From Gammaproteobacteria bacterium (lineage in GTDB: Bacteria; Pseudomonadota; Gammaproteobacteria; HK1), in the NCBI GenBank assembly GCA_022822245.1, contig JAJECB010000030.1:1-5245 (forward strand): a stretch of DNA of 5,245 bases, read 5' to 3'. Every line of letters starts with the position of its first letter. Position 1 is the first letter of the stretch. The notes beneath the pieces were generated by a model. That model ran no database searches, was not told the origin of the DNA, and was given only the letters and a program-made list of their open reading frames with translations. Position numbers and translations under genes: made by a program. Below are positions 1 through 5,245 of the stretch, one piece after another.

Positions 1-246
1 GTCGAGCTGGCGGTGCGGTCGATGCTGGAGCTGATGAGCCGGAGCCTCGCCGAGGGAGAACGCATCGAGGTGCGCGGATTCGGCAGCTTCTCGCTTCGGT
101 TCCGGCCGAGCCGCATGGGCCGCAACCCCCGGACCGGGGCCGCGGTCGCCCTTCCCGACAAGCACGTGGTCCACTTCAAGCCCGGCCGGGCGTTGCGCGA
201 ACGCGTCGACCGGGGCGCGGGGCGCCTCTCCTCCCCGGACGGATGA
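1..246 (+). CDS. ihfB: Integration host factor subunit beta, 5'-truncated by window edge
   Basis: IHF-beta pairs with IHF-alpha to form a nucleoid protein that binds specific sites and bends DNA sharply, assisting transcription, replication and recombination. The frame is open from base 1 and ends at TGA 244-246, giving 81 residues. Aligned from memory to E. coli IhfB, the first visible residue (Val) matches V22, so about 21 N-terminal residues lie outside the window. Visible hallmarks are [20 protein letters not shown], then GRNPRTG (residues 40-46), whose proline 43 is the one that intercalates into DNA at the arm tip, and [12 protein letters not shown] near the end. E23 and R25 match the beta-subunit Glu44/Arg46 pair involved in sequence recognition, which favours IHF-beta over HU. 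The C-terminal tail is several residues longer than in E. coli. A GTG at 13 is internal, not the true start. In gammaproteobacteria this gene usually follows rpsA, which would lie to the left. Confidence 0.95.
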   Translation, partial: VELAVRSMLELMSRSLAEGERIEVRGFGSFSLRFRPSRMGRNPRTGAAVALPDKHVVHFKPGRALRERVDRGAGRLSSPDG

Positions 247-268
247 CGGGCCCGATTTCGGCCTCGCG

Positions 269-1447
269 ATGATGTTCGAGCTGCTCTGGCTGCTGCTGCC
301 CGTAGCGGCGGCCTCCGGATGGTATGCCGCCCGGCGCTCCGAGGGCACGGGCCGGCGGCTGACTCCGGACTATTTCCGAGGCCTTCACTACCTGCTGAAC
401 GACCAGCCGGATCGCGCGATCGAGGTCTTCATCAAGGTCCTCGAGATCGACGAGGAGACCGCGGAGACCCAGCTCGCCCTCGGCAACCTGTACCGTCGCC
501 GGGGCGAGGTCGACCGCGCGATCCGGCTGCATCAGAACCTCGTCGCGCGCCCCGCCCTGACCGACGACCTGCGGCTCGAGGCCCATCTGGAGCTGGCCCA
601 GGACTACCTCAGCGCGGGGGTGCTCGACCGGGCCGAGGACATCTACCGCGATCTCGTGGGAGCGAAGGCTCACCGGGTGCAGGCATTGCGTCATCTGCTC
701 GACATCTACGAGCAGGAGAAGGACTGGGAGCAGGCCCGGAGCACCGCCATGGAGCTCGCCGACGCCACCGGAACGGAGCAGGGCGCGGTGGTCTCGCAAT
801 ACCTCTGCGAAGGGGCCCTCAAGTCGCTCACCCTTGGAGCCAAGGACGAGGCCCTGACCCTTCTGCAGGCCGCGCGCGAGGCCCATCCCGCGTGCGCGCG
901 GGCGAGCCTGCACGAAGGCGACATCCTGAGCTCGCAGGGGAGCTATGACCTCGCGCTCACCGCGTATCGCCGGATCGAGGACCAGGATGCGGACTACCTG
1001 CCCGAGGTCATCGGCCGGATCCGGAGGTGCTTCGACAAGCTCGGCCGCCGGGAAGCGGCGCGCGGATACCTCGAGCGGGTCCTGGAGCGCTATGGTGGAA
1101 TGACCGTGATGCTGGCCCTCGCGGAGATGATCCGCGAGGAGCGGGGCAACTCGTCCGCGATCCACTTCCTGCTCGACGCGCTCGCGAAGCGCCCCACCGT
1201 GCGCGGGTTCGACCGGCTGCTCGACTTCGCCTCGGACACCGCGTCGGCCGAGGTGCTGGCCGAGGTATCCGCCGAGGTGCCGGATCAGCTCGACGTGATG
1301 AAGGGACTGCTGGCGCAGTTGATGAACGATCGCGCCGTCTACCAGTGCCGGCACTGCGGATTCGCGGCCCGCTCCCTGCATTGGCAGTGTCCCGGTTGCA
1401 AGCATTGGAACACCGTGCGCCCCGTCCGCGGGGTGGTAGGAGAGTAG
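269..1447 (+). CDS. lapB: Lipopolysaccharide assembly protein B (TPR protein with rubredoxin-type metal site)
   Basis: LapB (YciM) is an inner-membrane-anchored cytoplasmic protein that promotes FtsH-dependent turnover of LpxC and so balances LPS synthesis against phospholipid synthesis. The 392-residue product is close to the 389 of E. coli. Residues 3-20 ([17 protein letters not shown]...) form the single membrane anchor, followed by basic RR. A TPR solenoid occupies roughly residues 33-330; clear repeats include [20 protein letters not shown] and [20 protein letters not shown]. The C-terminus carries two CxxC pairs, C360/C363 and C374/C377, in a YQCRHCGF...[11 protein letters not shown] context: the rubredoxin-like knuckle needed for function in the family. 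Two adjacent ATGs (269 and 272) are possible starts; homologues starting M-[LF]-ELL favour 272, a one-residue difference. No clear Shine-Dalgarno precedes it. It begins 22 bp after ihfB, with no room for lapA, and ends 10 bp before ilvD. Confidence 0.95.
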   Translation: MMFELLWLLLPVAAASGWYAARRSEGTGRRLTPDYFRGLHYLLNDQPDRAIEVFIKVLEIDEETAETQLALGNLYRRRGEVDRAIRLHQNLVARPALTDDLRLEAHLELAQDYLSAGVLDRAEDIYRDLVGAKAHRVQALRHLLDIYEQEKDWEQARSTAMELADATGTEQGAVVSQYLCEGALKSLTLGAKDEALTLLQAAREAHPACARASLHEGDILSSQGSYDLALTAYRRIEDQDADYLPEVIGRIRRCFDKLGRREAARGYLERVLERYGGMTVMLALAEMIREERGNSSAIHFLLDALAKRPTVRGFDRLLDFASDTASAEVLAEVSAEVPDQLDVMKGLLAQLMNDRAVYQCRHCGFAARSLHWQCPGCKHWNTVRPVRGVVGE

Positions 1448-1450
1448 GAG
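1446..1450 (+). promoter_or_regulatory. Shine-Dalgarno (AGGAG) for ilvD
   Basis: AGGAG, followed by AGA, sits 7 nt before ATG 1458 and overlaps the lapB stop codon TAG (1445-1447). The spacing supports ATG 1458 over the in-frame ATG at 1464, which would be 13 nt away, although many homologues begin MNRY, the residues encoded from 1464. It is the only strong ribosome binding site seen ahead of a gene in the window, and its overlap with the stop suggests translational coupling. Confidence 0.75.
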
Positions 1451-1457
1451 AGACCCG

Positions 1458-3134
1458 ATGGGAATGAACCGATACAGCTCCCGCATCACCCAGCCCCGCT
1501 CCCAGGGCGCTTCCCAGGCGATGCTCTACGCGACCGGCCTCACCGAGGCCGACATGGACAAGCCGCAGGTCGGGATCGCGAGCGTCTGGTACGAGGGCAA
1601 CAGTTGCAACATGCATCTCCTCGACCTCGCGGAAAAGGTGAAGGAAGGAGTGGAAGCCGCGGGGCTCATCGGATTCCGGTTCAACACCGTCGGGGTGAGC
1701 GACGGCATCTCGATGGGCACGCGGGGCATGAGCTACTCGCTGCAGTCGCGTGACCTCATCGCCGATTCCATCGAGACGGTGACCTGCGGGCAGTGGTACG
1801 ACGCCAACGTCTCCATCCCGGGCTGCGACAAGAACATGCCGGGCGTGATGATGGCGATCGGGCGGATGAACCGGCCCGCCCTGATGGTCTACGGGGGCAC
1901 CATCAGGGCGGGAAGGATCTCGGGCGACAAGCCGGTCGACATCGTCAACGCCTTTCAGTCCTACGGCCAGTACCTCGCGGGCACCATCGACGAGTCGGAG
2001 CGCTTCGACATCGTGCGAAACGCGTGTCCCGGGGCCGGAGCGTGCGGGGGGATGTACACCGCCAACACGATGGCTTCGGCGATCGAGGCGATGGGCATGT
2101 CGCTTCCCTACAGTTCTTCGATCCCGGCCGTGGACGAGGAGAAGCTCGACGAGTGCTACCGGGTCGGCGCGGCGGTCCACCACCTGCTCGAGAAGGATCT
2201 CAAGCCCCGCGACATCATGACCCGGGAAGCGTTCGAGAACGCGATGGTGGTGGTCATGGCCCTCGGCGGGTCGACCAACGCGGTGCTCCATCTCATCGCG
2301 ATGGCCCGGGCGGTGGAGGTGCCGCTCTCGGTCGACGACTTCCAGGCGGTGAGCAACCGGATCCCCTACATCGCCGATCTCAAGCCGAGCGGGCAGTACG
2401 TGATGGAGGACATGCACCGGATCGGCGGCACTCCGGCGGTCATGAAGTACCTGCTCGACGAAGGGCTCATCACCGGCGACTGCATGACGGTGACCGGGCG
2501 CACGGTGGCGGAGAACCTCGCCGAGTGCGCCGGCCTTGCCGAGGGGCAGCCGATCATCCGGCCGCTCGCGGAACCCATCAACCCGCGCGGGCACATCCGG
2601 ATCCTCCGGGGAAACCTCGCTCCAGGCAGCGCGGTGGCCAAGATCACGGGCAAGGAGGGGCAGCACTTCTCGGGTCCCGCCCGCGTGTTCGACTCCGAAG
2701 AGGACATGCTGGCCGCCCTCGAGGAAGGCCGGATCGGGAAGGGCGACGTCATCGTGATCCGCTTCGAGGGGCCCAAGGGCGGCCCCGGCATGCCGGAGAT
2801 GCTGACTCCGACCTCGGCCATCATGGGGGCGGGGCTCGGTTCCGACGTCGCGCTCATCACCGACGGGCGCTTCTCCGGCGGCTCGCACGGCTTCATCATC
2901 GGCCACGTCGTGCCGGAGGCCCAGGAAGGGGGGCCGATCGCCCTCGTCGAGGACGGGGATGTGATCACCATCGACGCGGTCGAGAGCCGGCTCGACGTCG
3001 ATGTGAGCGACGAGGAGCTCCAGCGCCGCCGGGCCGCGTGGTCCATGCCGTCCTACAAGGTCTCGCAGGGAACCCTCCACAAGTACATCAAGACCGTCCG
3101 GGACGCGTCGGAAGGGTGCGTTACCGACGCCTGA
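1458..3134 (+). CDS. ilvD: Dihydroxy-acid dehydratase
   Basis: IlvD dehydrates 2,3-dihydroxyisovalerate to 2-ketoisovalerate, and the matching methylvalerate to 2-keto-3-methylvalerate, in valine/isoleucine synthesis; 2-ketoisovalerate also feeds leucine and pantothenate. The protein is cytoplasmic and uses an Fe-S cluster with Mg2+. At 558 residues it is the shorter type, unlike the roughly 616-residue E. coli enzyme. The three cluster cysteines are present: C50 (EGNSCNMH), C123 (PGCDKNMPG, with K125 as the expected modified metal-binding lysine) and C196 ([16 protein letters not shown]). The C-terminal signature [21 protein letters not shown] includes the serine motif SGGSHG (473-478), which carries the presumed catalytic base. 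These motifs favour IlvD over the related Edd (6-phosphogluconate dehydratase) and sugar-acid dehydratases, although that family does overlap. It follows lapB by 10 bp, so it is probably in the same transcript; a hairpin and the palindromic element follow it. No frameshift or missing key residue was seen. Confidence 0.95.
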   Translation: MGMNRYSSRITQPRSQGASQAMLYATGLTEADMDKPQVGIASVWYEGNSCNMHLLDLAEKVKEGVEAAGLIGFRFNTVGVSDGISMGTRGMSYSLQSRDLIADSIETVTCGQWYDANVSIPGCDKNMPGVMMAIGRMNRPALMVYGGTIRAGRISGDKPVDIVNAFQSYGQYLAGTIDESERFDIVRNACPGAGACGGMYTANTMASAIEAMGMSLPYSSSIPAVDEEKLDECYRVGAAVHHLLEKDLKPRDIMTREAFENAMVVVMALGGSTNAVLHLIAMARAVEVPLSVDDFQAVSNRIPYIADLKPSGQYVMEDMHRIGGTPAVMKYLLDEGLITGDCMTVTGRTVAENLAECAGLAEGQPIIRPLAEPINPRGHIRILRGNLAPGSAVAKITGKEGQHFSGPARVFDSEEDMLAALEEGRIGKGDVIVIRFEGPKGGPGMPEMLTPTSAIMGAGLGSDVALITDGRFSGGSHGFIIGHVVPEAQEGGPIALVEDGDVITIDAVESRLDVDVSDEELQRRRAAWSMPSYKVSQGTLHKYIKTVRDASEGCVTDA

Positions 3135-3142
3135 CCCGTCCC

Positions 3143-3174
3143 GTTCTCCCGGGCGAGTGCTGATCCGGGAGAGC
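3143..3174 (+). terminator. GC-rich hairpin after ilvD, possible transcription terminator
   Basis: TCTCCCGG (3145-3152) pairs exactly with CCGGGAGA (3165-3172) across a 12-nt loop. The stem extends outward by a U-G wobble (3144/3173) and a G-C pair (3143/3174). It starts 8 nt after the ilvD stop, a natural place for a terminator. No T-run follows, so it is not a classic intrinsic terminator; it may only pause polymerase or protect the 3' end. Its right arm shares three bases (3172-3174) with the start of the large palindrome. Confidence 0.4.
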
Positions 3175-3193
3175 CCGGAAATCTCACCAACTT
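3172..3193 (+). repeat. Left terminal inverted repeat of the palindrome
   Basis: This 22-nt arm, beginning AGCCCGGAAATCTCACC and ending AACTT, is the exact reverse complement of 3332-3353. Complementarity stops at both edges: the next bases inward (C3194 and A3331) and outward (G3171 and A3354) do not pair, giving defined boundaries. Confidence 0.9.
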
Positions 3194-3331
3194 CTTAGCT
3201 AGCGGACGCCGATCCATGCGCTGTGACTGGCCGTACGCCCGCAAGCCGCTTCGACGTAGTGTCAGCTACGCCTTCAGCGTCTTTCGGTCCGTGCGGCCAT
3301 TCACAGCGCCGTCTCGGCGCCCTCGCGACGA

Positions 3332-3353
3332 AAGTTGGTGAGATTTCCGGGCT
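3332..3353 (-). repeat. Right terminal inverted repeat of the palindrome
   Basis: This is the exact reverse complement of 3172-3193. It reads AAGTTGGTGAGATTTCC followed by GGGCT on the + strand and ends 10 nt before the ugd start codon, so in a transcript it would lie in the ribosome loading zone of ugd. Confidence 0.9.
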
Positions 3354-3363
3354 AGCGTGCCCC

Positions 3364-4668
3364 ATGCGGGTGGTCATGGTCGGGGCCGGCTACGTCGGGC
3401 TCGTGTCCGGCGCGTGCTTCGCCGAGTTCGGGGCGGACGTGACGTGCGTGGACGCCGACGAGAACCGGGTGGACCGGCTCCGGGCGGGGGAGATTCCACT
3501 CTACGAGCCGGGGCTCGAGGACCTCGTCGGACGCAACGCCGCCTCCGGGCGACTCCGGTTCACGATCGGCCCGGGGCCCGAGGTCGGGGCGGCGGACCTC
3601 GTGTTCATCGCGGTCGGCACCCCGGCACGGCGCGGCGACGGCCACGCCGATCTCCGGCACGTGTACGAGGCGACGGCGACGCTCGCGTCGCATCTTCGCG
3701 GCTACACGGTGATCGTGACCAAGTCGACGGTACCCGTCGGCACCGCCCGCGAGGTCCGGCGGCTGGTGAAGGACGCCCGTCCCGATGCGGATTTCGACGT
3801 GGCCTCCAACCCCGAGTTCCTCCGGGAGGGGTCGGCGATCGAGGACTTCATGCGCCCCGACCGGATCGTGCTCGGGGTGGAGAGCGCCCGGGCGGAGGGG
3901 TTGCTGCGCGAGCTCTATCGCCCCCTCAACCTCATCGAGACCCCGATCCTCGCGACCGGGATCGAGAGCGCGGAGCTCACCAAGTACGCGTGCAACGCCT
4001 TCCTCGCGACCAAGGTGAGCTTCATCAACGAGGTCGCGGCGCTGTGCGAGGCGACGGGGGCCGACGTGCACGCAGTGGCGAGGGGCATGGGCCTCGATCG
4101 GCGCATCGGGCGCCGGTTCCTCCACCCCGGGCCCGGCTTCGGCGGCTCGTGCTTTCCGAAGGACATCACGGCGCTCGCCCGAATCGCCAGGGAGCGGGAC
4201 GTGCCGGCGCGGATCGTCGAGGCGACGATCGCGGTCAACGATGCCCAGCGCGGACGCATGCGCGACAAGATCCGCGGCGCGCTCGACGGGAACGTGGGGG
4301 GCAAGCGCATCGGGGTGCTCGGCCTGACGTTCAAGCCCGAGACCGACGACATGCGCGAGGCTCCCTCGCTCCACGTGCTGCCGCCTCTCATCGACGAAGG
4401 GGCGAAGGTGCGGGTGCACGACCCCCAGGGCATGGGCGAGGCGGCGGCCCGGCTCCCGAAAGCGGTGCGGTTCTGCGCGGACCCCTACGAGGTCGCGGAG
4501 AGCGCCGATGCGGTGGTGCTCATGACCGAGTGGAACGCCTACCGGGGGCTCGACCTCGAGCGGGTCCGGGACTCCATGCGGGGGCGGGTCTTCGTCGACC
4601 TTCGCAATGTCTACGAGCCGGACGCGATGCGCGCGCTCGGATTCCGGTACTGCGGGGTGGGGCGCTGA
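3364..4668 (+). CDS. ugd: UDP-glucose 6-dehydrogenase
   Basis: Ugd oxidises UDP-glucose to UDP-glucuronate in two NAD+-dependent steps in the cytoplasm, supplying precursors for capsule, exopolysaccharide or modified lipid A. The 434-residue protein has the N-terminal Rossmann motif VGAGYVGLVSG (from residue 6), VDADENRVDRL with the acidic residue expected to hold NAD ribose, and EPGLEDL. TKSTVPVGT (119-127) and NPEFLREGSAIEDF (E151) belong to the active site. ELTKYACNAF carries K207 and N211. GPGFGGSCFPKD carries the catalytic thiol C263 and D267. The C-terminal UDP-binding domain shows VLGLTFKPETDDMREAPS. An upstream in-frame extension to GTG 3223 would run through the palindrome and lacks family similarity, whereas ATG 3364 gives the usual start (MRVVMVGAGYVG). 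No Shine-Dalgarno is visible. It is complete and lies upstream of galU, which makes its substrate. Confidence 0.96.
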   Translation: MRVVMVGAGYVGLVSGACFAEFGADVTCVDADENRVDRLRAGEIPLYEPGLEDLVGRNAASGRLRFTIGPGPEVGAADLVFIAVGTPARRGDGHADLRHVYEATATLASHLRGYTVIVTKSTVPVGTAREVRRLVKDARPDADFDVASNPEFLREGSAIEDFMRPDRIVLGVESARAEGLLRELYRPLNLIETPILATGIESAELTKYACNAFLATKVSFINEVAALCEATGADVHAVARGMGLDRRIGRRFLHPGPGFGGSCFPKDITALARIARERDVPARIVEATIAVNDAQRGRMRDKIRGALDGNVGGKRIGVLGLTFKPETDDMREAPSLHVLPPLIDEGAKVRVHDPQGMGEAAARLPKAVRFCADPYEVAESADAVVLMTEWNAYRGLDLERVRDSMRGRVFVDLRNVYEPDAMRALGFRYCGVGR

Positions 4669-4715
4669 TGTCCCGGGATTGCGCGCGCAACGTGGCCCGC
4701 CGTGGAGCATTCCCG

Positions 4716-4736
4716 CGCCCGCCGCCCGCCGCCCGC
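4716..4736 (+). repeat. Three tandem copies of the heptamer CGCCCGC
   Basis: The 7-nt unit CGCCCGC occurs three times back to back (4716-4722, 4723-4729, 4730-4736) in the 79-bp spacer between ugd and galU. Seven is not a multiple of three, so copy-number change would shift any reading frame across it but would leave both flanking genes intact. It may vary by slippage, or may simply reflect very high local GC. Confidence 0.8.
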
Positions 4737-4747
4737 GGGTGCCCGCG
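4734..4747 (+). promoter_or_regulatory. Small inverted repeat directly before the galU start
   Basis: CGCGGG (4734-4739) and CCCGCG (4742-4747) are exact complements separated by TG; sterically this allows a 5-bp stem with a 4-nt loop. The right arm touches ATG 4748, and no Shine-Dalgarno is visible. The hairpin could limit galU initiation or be a chance product of GC-rich sequence; there is no direct evidence of regulation. Confidence 0.35.
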
Positions 4748-5245
4748 ATGACGGGGCGGGTATCGAAGGCGGTGTTCCCGGTCGCCGGGCTCGGGACCCG
4801 CATGCTGCCCATGACCCGCGCGGTGCCGAAGGAGATGCTGCCGGTGGTCGATCGGCCGCTCGTCCAGTACGCGGTGGAGGAGGCGGTGGCGGCCGGCATC
4901 TCGGACCTCATCTTCGTGACCGATCGCTCCGGGCCGACCCTCGAGGCCCACTTCGGGCCCGCGCCGGAGCTTGCCGGCAAGGTCGAGACGGGGGCGGGCG
5001 GCGAGCGGCTCGATGCCGCGCGCGCGCTCGTTCCCCCGGAGGTCCGCCTCGTCTTCGTGCCCCAGGGACAGCCGCTCGGGCTCGGGCACGCCGTCTGGTG
5101 CGCGCGCGAGGCGGTAGGCGAGGAGCCGTTCGCGGTGGTGCTCCCGGACGACCTGATGGTGCCCGGGTGCCTCCCGGACCTCGTCGAGGCGTTCGACGCC
5201 GAAGGAGCGGCCGGGGTCGTGGCGGTCGAGGAGGTGCCCCTCCGG
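4748..5245 (+). CDS. galU: UTP-glucose-1-phosphate uridylyltransferase, 3'-truncated by window edge
   Basis: GalU makes UDP-glucose and pyrophosphate from UTP and glucose-1-phosphate in the cytoplasm, providing the substrate of Ugd and glucosyl units for surface glycans. The 166 visible residues run to the last base with no stop; family members are about 280-300 residues, so over half is present. The nucleotide-binding signature is clear: FPVAGLGTRMLPMTRAVPKE then MLPVVDRPLVQYAVEEA (residues 10-46, with G14, R18 and K28 in the expected positions). Further matches are PQGQPLGLGHAVWCA (105-119) and VVLPDDLMV (130-138), the LPDD metal/substrate region. These distinguish GalU from the RmlA/GlmU branches of the nucleotidyltransferase superfamily. 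ATG 4748 puts the first strand at the usual distance from the start. An in-frame GTG at 4739 is possible but lies inside the hairpin. It is 79 bp after ugd, probably in the same operon. Confidence 0.94.
   Translation, partial: MTGRVSKAVFPVAGLGTRMLPMTRAVPKEMLPVVDRPLVQYAVEEAVAAGISDLIFVTDRSGPTLEAHFGPAPELAGKVETGAGGERLDAARALVPPEVRLVFVPQGQPLGLGHAVWCAREAVGEEPFAVVLPDDLMVPGCLPDLVEAFDAEGAAGVVAVEEVPLR

Larger units (their letters stand above)
3172..3353. repeat. 182-bp imperfect palindrome with 22-bp perfect terminal inverted repeats (MITE/REPIN-like, or a structured leader)
   Basis: The whole segment folds back on itself. Five blocks pair almost collinearly: 3172-3193 with 3332-3353 (22/22); 3205-3212 with 3314-3321 (7/8); 3218-3237 with 3290-3309 (18/20); 3243-3250 with 3276-3283 (7/8); and 3255-3259 with 3266-3270 (CGTAG/CTACG, 5/5) around a 6-nt loop. 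Outermost and innermost pairs share the same centre (3262.5), and intermediate blocks shift by only one or two bases. The terminal repeat is 50% GC, lower than the surrounding genes. No convincing gene lies inside. The dinucleotide AG flanks both ends (3170-3171, 3354-3355), which could be a very short target duplication or chance. A GCTAGCG heptamer occurs at 3198-3204 and 3351-3357. Possible identities are a non-autonomous transposon relic, a REPIN-type repeat, or a cis-acting RNA structure for ugd. The palindrome is directly visible; its nature is inference. Confidence 0.85.

Noticed and set aside
176..1489. 437-residue open frame on the minus strand opposite lapB
   Set aside because: It is antisense to a full-length LapB with intact TPR and CxxC motifs, and its product has no recognisable features.
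1008..3080. 690-residue open frame on the minus strand opposite ilvD
   Set aside because: It lies antisense to a clear IlvD with all its motifs. Its product is His/Arg/Asp/Pro-rich low-complexity sequence with no family features, typical of antisense frames in high-GC DNA.
3223..3363. 47-residue N-terminal extension of ugd from GTG 3223
   Set aside because: It runs through the palindrome, and Ugd proteins normally begin right at the Rossmann strand, as ATG 3364 provides.
3194..3363. A sigma70 promoter for ugd inside the palindrome
   Set aside because: TTGGTG at 3335-3340 resembles a -35 box, but no reasonable -10 hexamer lies at the right distance, so no promoter is called.
3053..3377. Small minus-strand frames of 60-63 codons across the ilvD-ugd gap
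   Set aside because: They are built from the palindrome and the ends of the flanking genes, with no ribosome binding site or recognisable protein features.
3352..4980. 542-residue open frame on the minus strand opposite ugd and galU
   Set aside because: Same reasoning: it mirrors two well-supported genes, shows no recognisable domain, and has the composition of a high-GC shadow.
1..5245. CRISPR arrays, tRNA or rRNA genes, and transposase genes
   Set aside because: Reading through the window I saw no regularly spaced direct repeats, no tRNA cloverleaf or rRNA signature, and no transposase or integrase motifs.

Overview
The window is GC-rich, densely coded DNA, and every confident gene lies on the + strand. 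Gene content points to a gammaproteobacterium: it has a beta-subunit integration host factor and a LapB (YciM)-type lipopolysaccharide assembly protein, placed next to each other as in many members of that class. A high-GC lineage of the Chromatiales/Ectothiorhodospiraceae kind would fit, but that narrower placement is inference.

Layout. 1-246: the 3' part of ihfB, with its start outside the window. 269-1447: lapB. 1458-3134: ilvD, 10 bp after lapB with its Shine-Dalgarno overlapping the lapB stop, so the two are probably co-transcribed. 3135-3363: the only sizeable intergenic region. It holds a GC-rich hairpin just after ilvD and then a 182-bp imperfect palindrome (3172-3353) bounded by 22-bp perfect inverted repeats. 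3364-4668: ugd, UDP-glucose 6-dehydrogenase. 4669-4747: a short spacer with three tandem copies of a 7-nt unit and a small hairpin. 4748-5245: the 5' part of galU, running off the right edge.

Function. GalU makes UDP-glucose from UTP and glucose-1-phosphate, and Ugd oxidises it to UDP-glucuronate, a precursor for surface polysaccharide or LPS modification. LapB controls LPS synthesis, so the neighbourhood has an envelope theme. IlvD (branched-chain amino acid and pantothenate precursor synthesis) is the metabolic outsider. lapA, commonly found between ihfB and lapB, is absent here.

The most unusual item is the fold-back element at 3172-3353. Its arms pair in five nearly collinear blocks around an exact centre, it ends only 10 nt before the ugd start codon, and it codes for nothing recognisable. 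It looks like a MITE/REPIN-like non-autonomous repeat or a large structured leader. No complete new protein system is visible; the five coding genes belong to known families.
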